DNA from: Ornithodoros turicata
Lineage: Eukaryota; Arthropoda; Arachnida; Ixodida; Argasidae
NCBI RefSeq assembly: GCF_037126465.1
Contig: NC_088201.1
Location: 137,172,052-137,236,051, forward strand
Reading direction: 5' to 3'
DNA length: 64,000 nt
The notes under the pieces were generated by a model. That model was given only the letters and a program-made list of their open reading frames with translations. It did no database searches and was not told the DNA's origin. A program made the position numbers and the translations under genes. Positions 23,001-33,923 of this stretch are shown piece by piece (position 1 is the first letter of the stretch; the number at the start of each line of letters is the position of its first letter).

Positions 23001-25489
23001 TTTTTCTCTCTTCCCATTTCAGCCTTGTCATGCAGGGAAGCAGACTCATATCCAAAATAATTAATTTACACTGAGGGTGCCGTGCTTCAGGAATTCCTAT
23101 CCTGCGCTCAGATGCAAGCATTTCTTCACGGATACCTTTAACAGCTGACTTCCTCAACATATCGAACACCCAACAAAATCAAACAAACAATCAGAGAAAC
23201 CCTCTTCTCAGCTGTACCATGCGACTGTCTTCTTCGTAAAATCGGTGATCTGAGGAAGAGAGCAGCGAAAAATTGCGCGCACTTGTGCTTGATTTAAAAA
23301 GCCTGAAGCATATGCCAATAAACCAAGAAAAAGACACTCATGTCTGGTATCTGATAGTGCCACATACACAGACGCATTGTCGCAAAGAAAGCACAGGACA
23401 GGGATACACAAATTTCCTTAGGTGAGCAGGGAAAAGGCTTAAGACCTCAGGAATAATAGCAGAGTCACCGGACATCGCTACGCGGCTAACACAAGATAAC
23501 AACAACAACAAGATAATAGCGGCGGGTAAAATTGCAACACTGCTAAACAAGCCCCAACATGCCTGTTGTAAAAAGGACGAAGATCATCGGACATCATTCA
23601 CGCGCGCATCTACCATTCAGTCCTGTATCGTTCTACGGTCGGTCCATTAAATCATGCACCTTTCAGACTCCGGTTTGCCATAGTTCTCAACATTTGGTGC
23701 CGAAACCCGGGAATGTGAACGAACGAAAGCCATCATGACGTCGCAAACCAGGAAAAAGAAGCACGCGCGCACACACACAGCAGCTCAGGAATGCACAAGG
23801 AGAGGTGCTTTATAGGAATTTCTACTCCACACTCAGATACCAGCATTTCTGCACAAATACCTATAACGGCTGACTTCCTCAACATATCGAGGAAAGCGAA
23901 TACCGACACTCAACATATAACAAAAAACAAACAAATTCCATTCTCATGAACTCTCTCGTCTGCCGAGCGGCTTTCTCCTGCTCTACCTGGATGCTGACTG
24001 TTTCCCCTCATCTACATTCTGAGTAAAAGCCGTGAAAGGAGAAAAGAACCGCGAAATATTACACGCATTTGTGGTCCAATAGCTGTAACCGCAAGAAACC
24101 GTAGCGCACACCAATACACTGAGAAAAAGACACCCGTTTCTGCCACCAGATAATTCTTGCATAATGCCACATACGCAGCCGCATTGCCCTTGCGTAAAGA
24201 AAGCACAGGACAGGGATACACAAATTTCCTTAGGTGAGCAGGGAAAAGGCTGAAGACCTCAGGTCACCACACATCGCCACGCGGCTAGCACAACATGACA
24301 GCAACAACATACTAGCAGCGGGAAGAACTGCAACACTGCTAAACAAGTCCAGACATGCCACGATGACGTCACAAATCAGGGGAAAAAGCACACGCATGCA
24401 CGCACAGAGGACAACGCATTAAACACACGGAGCGCTCAGGAATAATCGTAGCGTTACCGCACATCGCTACGAAGTTCAACGTCTAACGCAAGACGGCAGC
24501 AACAAGATATTAGCGAAGGGTAAAAATTGCAACACTACTGAACAAGTCTAGACATGCGGCATCGAATGCGAAAACACTGGTGATCGGGGAAAAGGCCTAA
24601 GCCTGCGGCGGATCATCATAGAGCATACACAACTTCATTTTTTTCTATTTTGCGTAAACTAAACGCGGTCTGCTTGGAAAACGACGTACAAATTTTCTTA
24701 GGGAGCAGAGAAATATAGAAATTTGTACTCCGTGCTCAGATACCAGCATTTCTGCTCAAAAACCTGCAAAATTAAGCTCTGCTTACTTCGTTAAGATATC
24801 GAACACCCAACAAAATCAAACAAACAACCCCACTTCCACTGGTAGAACACTATTCAGCTTTTACGCAGGAGGCTTTCTTCTACATAAAAAGTAGAGAAAA
24901 TAAGAAAAGAGCAGCGAAATATTACACGCACTTTTGCTCGCATAGCTATAAGAGAAATAAATAAATAAAATAACGACGCACACGCTAATAAACTGTGACA
25001 AAGACACCCATTTCTGCTATCAGATAATTATTGCATAATGCTAAATACTCATTTGCTTTGGCCCTGCGTGAAGAAACCACAGGACAGGGATACACAATCT
25101 ATCTTAAGCGAGCACGGAAAGTCACTTCTACTCGAACAGCTTAATACCATAAAGTCTGAATTTTTGCAAAGAAAATAAAGCCTGAACAGCGCTACGAAGG
25201 TGACAGACACATACTAACAAACAAACAAACACTTCTTCGAGTCTGTATTATCTTTTAAAAAATAACGAAAGCACACATAAAAAAATCAAATCGGCTAGGT
25301 AGCCTACCAGACGTTGTGCCTTAAAGTTGGCTGCACGCAATGTGCGGAAGCATGCTGTGAAGCCAACTTGCGGTTTTGCTGGATGCACATGAAGTCCGAT
25401 TCCAATTGGAAATCGCGCTAAGGACGTGCCAAACGTGGAATTTTCGCAAGATTAATCCCAATACCTGGAATTCTGTTCATTTTAGCGGG

Positions 25490-25626
25490 AATGCTGGCGC
25501 TTGTGCTCCATTATTCGAAATTTTCGAATATTCGAGTTTCTCGATTATCAAATTTTCGAATACGAATAGGGTTCGAATATCAACAATATTCGAACAATAT
25601 TCGAAATTTCGAATATTCGCACACCT
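25490..25626. repeat. TTCGAA/ATTCGAATA motif array (left arm)
   Basis: About ten close copies of TTCGAA or its one-off variants occur within 140 bp (for example ATTCGAAATTTTCGAATATT). The mirror array in the right arm is at about 28112-28250. The motif is self-complementary, so the array is a dense field of short palindromes. Confidence 0.8.
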
Positions 25627-26200
25627 CTAGTGAATACTGACACTCAACGATATATAACAAAAAACAAACAAATTCCATTCTCATGAACTCTCCTCTGCCG
25701 AGCGGCTTTCTCCTGCTCTACCTGGATGCTGACTTTTTCCCCCCTCACCTACATTCTGAGTAAAAACAGTGACAGAAGAAAAGAACCGCGAAAAATTACA
25801 CGCATTTGTGTCACAGGACAGGGATACACAAATTTCCTTAAGTGAGCAGGGAAAAGGCTTAAGTCGGTACCGCTCAGGAATAATCGGAGAATCACCGCGT
25901 ATCGCTACGCGGCTAGCGCTTGAACAGCGCTACGAACGTGACAGATACATACTAACAAACAAACAACAGCAGGACCGGCGTCGGGCACTCATAAAATACC
26001 CTGGCCAAAACAAAGACTTCGCCAGGTTCGCGAGGCAATTCCATTAAAAACGCTCGTCCTATCCTACAGATAGCAATGCAAACGCGACTGCCCTTATTTT
26101 TTAAACCACTATTTCACGCAATAGTACATAAATGTATCACTCGTGCCACACGAAAAGGCAAACACTTACTTGTCAAGTGGGGTCCCAGCGCGTGCGCGCG

Positions 26201-26234
26201 CGCACACACACAGGCACACACACACACACACACA
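26201..26234. repeat. CA microsatellite in left arm
   Basis: An interrupted CA repeat with a preceding CG/GC alternation (GTGCGCGCGCG). The mirror GT repeat is at 27509-27540. The two differ in repeat number, one of the few length differences between the arms. Confidence 0.85.
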
Positions 26235-26803
26235 CTAACATTTTCACACTCACAAACACAAAGTCTATTTTCACAACCACATAAATCCATATTATTCCTC
26301 AGGTCAATAATTATCCTGCCATCGTCAAAAGACGGCACAGACATGTATGCTTACGCAAGACAATCGGTCCTCGTTCCGGATGTAATAGGATATCGTCACT
26401 CGGCCGGCGCGAACCAATAAAGAAAGAAAGGAATGCATGTTCGCTATACGAAGAAAACGGTGCCGTGCTTCTACGCAGCGATCATTATACAGACGCGTAA
26501 ATGTGAACATCATTCGCTACACACTGTAGCTCTCATCATTTTTAAACCAAACCGTGTTCATAGGTCTTCACTAAATAGGTGAGCCGATAATGACTCCAAA
26601 TAAAATATAATAAAATAATCATTCCAGCATCGCTGGCTGCAAGCTTGGGTACCCAACAGAGCAGCGCGCTCCTATCAACACGCCTTGGGCTGACCTTACG
26701 CACCCGAAGCCTTTTCTGAATGCATTCTGCCGGCGCTGGAATAAAAGATTTATCGCGAGGGTACTACGATGTCAGCTCTGTTGCTGTTTAAGTGATAAAA
26801 CAG

Positions 26804-26940
26804 TTCGCCCGAACCGCGAAGCGCGCGCGCGGACCCGGTCTCGCGGTTTGGACTCGCGACGCGTGCGATTCCCCGCGGCGCGAGCGCAACGCGGACCCGT
26901 TCTCGCGGTTTGGACGCGCGCGATTGCCCGAGTAAGCGCA
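26804..26940. repeat. Palindrome centre: GC-rich spacer with direct repeats
   Basis: This is the only part of the element without a mirror partner. It is very rich in GC and holds two direct copies of a ~45-bp unit, CGCGGACCCG(G/T)TCTCGCGGTTTGG..., at about 26829 and 26889, each ending in a CGATT(C/G)CCCG-like block. CpG density is high against AT-rich arms. No ORF of note. Confidence 0.8.
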
Positions 26941-29900
26941 CTGTTTTATCACTTAAACAGCAACAGAGCTGACATCGTAGTACCCTCGCGATAAATCTTT
27001 TATTCCAGCGCCGGCAGAATGCATTCAGAAAAGGCTTCGGGTGCGTAAGGTCAGCCCAAGGCGTGTTGATAGGAGCGCGCTGCTCTGTTGGGTACCCAAG
27101 CTTGCAGCCAGCGATGCTGGAATGATTATTTTATTTTATTTTATTTGGAGTCATTATCGGCTCACCTATTTAGTGAAGACCTATGAACACGGTTTGGTTT
27201 AAAAATGATGAGAGCTACAGTGTGTAGCGAATGATGTTCACATTTACGCGTCTGTATAATGATCGCTGCGTAGAAGCACGGCACCGTTTTCTTCGTATAG
27301 CGAACATGCATTCCTTTCTTTCTTTATTGGTTCGCGCCGGCCGAGTGACGATATCCTATTACATCCGGAACGAGGACCGATTGTCTTGCGTAAGCATACA
27401 TGTCTGTGCCGTCTTTTGACGATGGCAGGATAATTATTGACCTGAGGAATAATATGGATTTATGTGGTTGTGAAAATAGACTTTGTGTTTGTGAGTGTGA
27501 AAATGTTAGTGTGTGTGTGTGTGCCTGTGTGTGTGTGCGCGCGCACGCGCTGGGACCCCACTTGACAAGTAAGTGTTTGCCTTTTCGTGTGGCACGAGTG
27601 ATACATTTATGTACTATTGCGTGAAATAGTGGTTTAAAAAATAAGGGCAGTCGCGTTTGCATTGCTATCTGTAGGATAGGACGAGCGTTTTTAATGGAAT
27701 TGCCTCGCGAACCTGGCGAAGTCTTTGTTTTGGCCAGGGTATTTTATGAGTGCCCGACGCCGGTCCTGCTGTTGTTTGTTTGTTAGTATGTATCTGTCAC
27801 GTTCGTAGCGCTGTTCAAGCGCTAGCCGCGTAGCGATACGCGGTGATTCTCCGATTATTCCTGAGCGGTACCGACTTAAGCCTTTTCCCTGCTCACTTAA
27901 GGAAATTTGTGTATCCCTGTCCTGTGACACAAATGCGTGTAATTTTTCGCGGTTCTTTTCTTCTGTCACTGTTTTTACTCAGAATGTAGGTGAGGGGGGA
28001 AAAAGTCAGCATCCAGGTAGAGCAGGAGAAAGCCGCTCGGCAGAGGAGAGTTCATGAGAATGGAATTTGTTTGTTTTTTGTTATATATCGTTGAGTGTCA
28101 GTATTCACTAGAGGTGTGCGAATATTCGAAATTTCGAATATTGTTCGAATATTGTTGATATTCGAACCCTATTCGTATTCGAAAATTTGATAATCGAGAA
28201 ATTCGAATATTCGAAAATTTCGAATAATGGAGCACAAGCGCCAGCATTCCCGCTAAAATGAACAGAATTCCACGTATTGGGATTAACCTTGCGAAAATTC
28301 CACGTTTGGCACGTCCTTAGCGCGATTTCCAATTGGAATCGGACTTCATGTGCATCCAGCAAAACCGCAAGTTGGCTTCACAGCATGCTTCCCGCACATT
28401 GCGTGCAGCCAACTTTAAGGCACAACGTCTGGTAGGCTACCTAGCCGATTTGATTTTTTTATGTGTGCTTTCGTTATTTTTTAAAAGATAATACAGACTC
28501 GAAGAAGTGTTTGTTTGTTTGTTAGTATGTGTCTGTCACCTTCGTAGCGCTGTTCAGGCTTTATTTTCTTTGCAAAAATTCAGACTTTATGGTATTAAGC
28601 TGTTCGAGTAGAAGTGACTTTCCGTGCTCGCTTAAGATAGATTGTGTATCCCTGTCCTGTGGTTTCTTCACGCAGGGCCAAAGCAAATGAGTATTTAGCA
28701 TTATGCAATAATTATCTGATAGCAGAAATGGGTGTCTTTGTCACAGCTTATTAGCGTGTGCGTCGTTATTTTATTTATTTTTTTCTCTTATAGCTATGCG
28801 AGCAAAAGTGCGTGTAATATTTCGCTGCTCTTTTCTTATTTTCTCTACTTTTTATGTAGAAGAAAGCCTCCTGCGTAAAAGCTGAATAGTGTTCTACCAG
28901 TGGAAGTGGGGTTGTTTGTTTGATTTTGTTGGGTGTTCGATATCTTAACGAAGTAAGCAGAGCTTAATTTTGCAGGTTTTTGAGCAGAAATGCTGGTATC
29001 TGAGCACGGAGTACAAATTTCTATATTTCTCTGCTCCCTAAGAAAATTTGTACGTCGTTTTCCAAGCAGACCGCGTTTAGTTTACGCAAAATAGAAAAAA
29101 ATGAAGTTGTGTATGCTCTATGATGATCCGCCGCAGGCTTAGGCCTTTTCCCCGATCACCAGTGTTTTCGCATTCGATGCCGCATGTCTAGACTTGTTCA
29201 GTAGTGTTGCAATTTTTACCCTTCGCTAATATCTTGTTGCTGCCGTCTTGCGTTAGACGTTGAACTTCGTAGCGATGTGCGGTAACGCTACGATTATTCC
29301 TGAGCGCTCCGTGTGTTTAATGCGTTGTCCTCTGTGCGTGCATGCGTGTGCTTTTTCCCCTGATTTGTGACGTCATCGTGGCATGTCTGGACTTGTTTAG
29401 CAGTGTTGCAGTTCTTCCCGCTGCTAGTATGTTGTTGCTGTCATGTTGTGCTAGCCGCGTGGCGATGTGTGGTGACCTGAGGTCTTCAGCCTTTTCCCTG
29501 CTCACCTAAGGAAATTTGTGTATCCCTGTCCTGTGCTTTCTTTACGCAAGGGCAATGCGGCTGCGTATGTGGCATTATGCAAGAATTATCTGGTGGCAGA
29601 AACGGGTGTCTTTTTCTCAGTGTATTGGTGTGCGCTACGGTTTCTTGCGGTTACAGCTATTGGACCACAAATGCGTGTAATATTTCGCGGTTCTTTTCTC
29701 CTTTCACGGCTTTTACTCAGAATGTAGATGAGGGGAAACAGTCAGCATCCAGGTAGAGCAGGAGAAAGCCGCTCGGCAGACGAGAGAGTTCATGAGAATG
29801 GAATTTGTTTGTTTTTTGTTATATGTTGAGTGTCGGTATTCGCTTTCCTCGATATGTTGAGGAAGTCAGCCGTTATAGGTATTTGTGCAGAAATGCTGGT

Positions 29901-32900
29901 ATCTGAGTGTGGAGTAGAAATTCCTATAAAGCACCTCTCCTTGTGCATTCCTGAGCTGCTGTGTGTGTGCGCGCGTGCTTCTTTTTCCTGGTTTGCGACG
30001 TCATGATGGCTTTCGTTCGTTCACATTCCCGGGTTTCGGCACCAAATGTTGAGAACTATGGCAAACCGGAGTCTGAAAGGTGCATGATTTAATGGACCGA
30101 CCGTAGAACGATACAGGACTGAATGGTAGATGCGCGCGTGAATGATGTCCGATGATCTTCGTCCTTTTTACAACAGGCATGTTGGGGCTTGTTTAGCAGT
30201 GTTGCAATTTTACCCGCCGCTATTATCTTGTTGTTGTTGTTATCTTGTGTTAGCCGCGTAGCGATGTCCGGTGACTCTGCTATTATTCCTGAGGTCTTAA
30301 GCCTTTTCCCTGCTCACCTAAGGAAATTTGTGTATCCCTGTCCTGTGCTTTCTTTGCGACAATGCGTCTGTGTATGTGGCACTATCAGATACCAGACATG
30401 AGTGTCTTTTTCTTGATTTATTGGCATATGCTTCAGGCTTTTTAAATCAAGCACAAGTGCGCGCAATTTTTCGCTGCTCTCTTCCTCAGATCACCGATTT
30501 TACGAAGAAGACAGTCGCATGGTACAGCTGAGAAGAGGGTTTCTCTGATTGTTTGTTTGATTTTGTTGGGTGTTCGATATGTTGAGGAAGTCAGCTGTTA
30601 AAGGTATCCGTGAAGAAATGCTTGCATCTGAGCGCAGGATAGGAATTCCTGAAGCACGGCACCCTCAGTGTAAATTAATTATTTTGGATATGAGTCTGCT
30701 TCCCTGCATGACAAGGCTGAAATGGGAAGAGAGAAAAAAATTGGAGCGCTTCATTAGTAGCGATCCAAGTAATAGGGCAATTATAGTTTTCATAGAAAGT
30801 AGAATTTTAATGGGCTGCTAAAATTATAGTTTAGTTGTAGTTTTTCTAAACTGCAATGCAATAATCATTAATATAGCATAGGAATGCTATCGTGTTCCCG
30901 TAAAGGCGTTCTGTCTTGTGCTTTGGAATGCGCGAATAGAACTTTGCTCCCAGGCTTTCCCGCCTTTATGCTCGCAATGCGCGAATGGAACTTTGCCCAC
31001 CCGGCTTCCGCGCCTTTTTTTGCTCGCAGGTGTAGCCTCAGACAACGAATGTATGAGCATAGAAAGGGTCATGTATTACATAAGCCTGGAGGTGATGTTG
31101 AGTGGTCTCACTTATTATTTTAAAAGAGCAGTGGCAGTTTACTGTAATTCTAATGACCATGATGAGCCTTTGGGGTGAAAATCGTTAATATGCGGGGTGC
31201 TTTTTTGTTGAATTTTAATGAGAGAATCAATGTCATTAAGAGTAGGACAAAGGAAATAATCTTGCGATTCAATAAATAATAGGAGTCTTTGCCGGTGTCT
31301 TCCTCTTCAGACAGGGTGTGATGACGTCACGCAGTCTGTAGCAATGCATTGACTGTTACTGAAAAAAGTGTAGCAAAATGGTGTGTATTCCCCTGGACAG
31401 ATTTATGATGAGCACTGTTTTTGAATAAGAGGAGTGCGTGTGCTTAGAAATAGTTTGATGCTGGTTTCCTTCTTTGTTTCTTTTCGCTTTTTCCCCCCTT
31501 GTCTGACAAACATGTGCTGACATGCCTGGGCTTGTTCTGACATGCTTTCCTTCTGCATGTAGTTTTTTTCTTTTTGTACAAGGCATATTCTTGACGATAG
31601 TGCTGCCTTGAATGGGAGTAGAGCTATTCTTAATAATTTTGCGATTCATTTAGTTCAGAGAGTAACCGCGAGGGGGACAGGTGTGTGACTTTATGTCTTG
31701 CTGAACCATTTTTTTTTTTCCTGTACAGTAAGACTTTGGGAATGAAATGCTACAATCTCCTCTTGTCTATGGTGTTTTTCTGCAATAGTTCCCTACGCAA
31801 TCATTATAGTAGAATAAAGGAAATAATCTAGGGATAGTGATTCAATAAATAACAGGTGCCCTGTCTAGAGCGTACGCGTCCTTGAGCCACGCACCTGCAT
31901 GATGACCGCATACCGAGAGACTATTGTTTCAGGTTGACCTTGTCTAGAGGAGCATTAGTGGAAAAAAACTGTGTAGCCCTGAGACAATAGGATGACGTTA
32001 CGACCAATGAGAACGGCCTGCAGGGGGCGCAAGGATTCACTTCTCTCTTGGACACTGACGGGTCTCGACACGCAAATTCTGCTCCTGGCGTTGGCCGTCA
32101 GTGGAAGAGCGTAGCTTCGGTGGGGTTCTGTCTGCCTCTGATGGGGTGCGGATGTGTGGTTCGTCACTGGTGAATGGTGTTCGACGATGCAGGTGGATTT
32201 TGTGACGAGCGGATTTACAATGAGGGAATGCTGTGAACGGGAAAAATGATGGTGAGTGCCTTTTTCACTCTGTTCAAGTGTTTGTTTTCCTCTGTTGCCC
32301 AGCAGTCGTACGATTTGTCCTGACGTGTCCTGATATGCCCCGATATGCATGCTTTCCTTTGTTGACGCTTAGTATTTTTTTCTTTTTTGACCAGGAACAT
32401 TGTCGTCTTGACGATAGTGCTGCCCCGAGTTCTGCGCGCGTTGATTTGTTGAGTGCCTAGTCCTCTTATTAGCCATTGATGGAGTTACATGTTAGGATGT
32501 TTTGTTCTTTTGCAAGTCTCATTTAGTAAGACTTTGGAATTCCTACGATCAGTTTTCATGCATGGTGCTCTTCTGCAATAGTTTCCTATGCAATCGTTAT
32601 AGAAGAATAAAGGAAATAATCTTGGGATAGTGATTCAATAAATAATAGGTCCCCTGTCTAGAGCGCACGCGTCCTTGAGCCACGCAGGTGCATGATGACG
32701 TCATACCGTGGCTTCACTGCAGATTTACCAAAGGAGCATTAGTGGAAAAAAACAGTGTAGCCCTGAGACAATAGGATGATGTCTGGACCAATGAGAACTG
32801 CCAGCAGGGGGCGCAGGAATGCTCTTCTCACTTAGCCTCACGACCAATGAGAACGGCCAGCAGGGGGCGCAGGAATGCTCTTCTCTCTTAGCCTCTCGCA

Positions 32901-33923
32901 GGTGGCGGTAGGAGCGCGCAGAGGGCGCTACGAGCGCGCCCATGCGTAGCACCCGTAGAGTGGCGCTTACGTCAGTCCACCTCTGGCTCTCGTTGGGAGA
33001 AGACGTGCGGTCGTTCGCTCCGTCGTCACTTGATCCCTGGCTGTCGCCGAGAGCAGTCGCATCGGTCTGCGCTCCTACTGTGGTGAGGTGATTTGTTGTG
33101 TAACTAATGATTTCGCCAACTTTGTTCCCGCTTTGTTTGCGATTTTCGTGCCCGTGCACGTCGGGTGCTGGTTGCTGTTGTCCGGGCATTCCCGCCATTT
33201 TCTATCATCTTCTGCCTTGGGACCGGGAGTAGCGCTGGCGTGATTCTTAATACTTTTGTTGTGAGATTAGTTGAGGAAGTAACCGCTAGGGGGTGCAGCT
33301 GCGGGGTTTATGCAGGACAAAAACCATTACGAGTCAGTTTCTGCCTGCCTCTCGGATGGAGCAGTCGCATGGTTCTGCGCTCCTGTTCTGGTGGGCTCAT
33401 TTGTTGTGTAACTAATTGTTTTTTCTTGTTAGCTATTGATGGTTTGCATACTCTTGCTTTCCCAGCCTCTGTATTACGAGTGTTTTTCTCCTTGCATGTC
33501 CAGAGCTGTCCTAACTTGCCCAGACATGCTATGATGACGTCACAGCTGACGTCACAGGATGTGCGGAACTGGTGCTGCGATGCTTTGCAACCTGCCTCTG
33601 TGCTCCGTCGCCCAGCGACGGTCAGCGGCCGTTCCGGGCCGCTTTCTTCAAGATGACGTCGTTGATCTTCAACTAAATTCCTTCTCTCCACTCTATCTTT
33701 ATCTTTTCATTTTATTTTCTACCTATTTTTTATTTTTTATCAGCTCAACTAGCCCACAACTCACACAGTGGTCTGGACGTGTCTTAGATGATCCCCAATT
33801 AGTGTAATGACTCCCTGGTGGGTCCTAATTACTGTGGGGGGTCCCAAATTGCTCTAATTGCTAATTAATGGCGTCCAGACGAAGATGTGAGTTGTGGGCC
33901 AGTTGAGCTGATACATTACTACT
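26941..33923 (-). repeat. Right palindrome arm
   Basis: Inverse copy of the left arm. Differences are scattered single changes (for example a Gly/Asp and a Trp/Cys change when paired frames are compared, and extra or missing bases in AT runs near 27136 and 28780), with no block-level rearrangement seen. Confidence 0.85.

Larger units (their letters stand above)
19815..26803 (+). repeat. Left palindrome arm made of degenerate subrepeats
   Basis: The arm is non-coding and built of recurring modules. Module A (TATTATTTATTGAATC then GATTATTTCCTTT) is at 21089, 21890 and 22459. Module B (ACAGGACAGGGATACACAAA then TTTCCTTA) is at 23394, 24206, about 25080 (degenerate) and 25815. Module C (CCCCCTGCTGGC then GTTCTCATTGGTC) is near 20872, 20929 and, as a variant, 21711. 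Module D (CAAACAAACAA after CCCAACAAAATC) is at 23170 and 24809. Spacing is near 0.7-0.9 kb. Several modules carry GACGTCA. Open frames up to 163 aa exist but match nothing. Confidence 0.8.
19815..33923. mobile_element. 14.1-kb palindromic element, 6-bp TSD, Polinton-like ends
   Basis: Starts AGTAGTAATGTATCAGCTCA and ends with its inverse (TGAGCTGATACATTACTACT). Flanked by CATGCG at 19809-19814 and 33924-33929. Left arm 19815-26803 (6,989 bp), spacer 26804-26940 (137 bp), right arm 26941-33923 (6,983 bp). Mirror pairs of any feature sum to 53738-53744 along the whole length, so only a few single-base indels separate the arms. Polinton/Maverick elements are known for 6-bp TSDs and 5'-AG...CT-3' ends, but those encode integrase, polymerase B and capsid genes and have TIRs of usually up to about 1 kb. 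No such gene is seen here. Confidence 0.88.

Noticed and set aside
23394..25865. CRISPR-like array from repeated ACAGGACAGGGATACACAAA blocks
   Set aside because: The spacing is 0.7-0.9 kb and variable, the repeats are degenerate, and the setting is eukaryotic.
26076..26420. 114-aa frame around the CA repeat
   Set aside because: Its core is the translated dinucleotide repeat (alternating His/Thr), so it is not evidence of coding.
19815..33923. Palindrome as only an assembly or read artefact
   Set aside because: Not fully excluded, but a perfect 6-bp duplication at both outer ends, a host MITE that rejoins across it, and scattered arm differences are not expected from a simple hairpin read.
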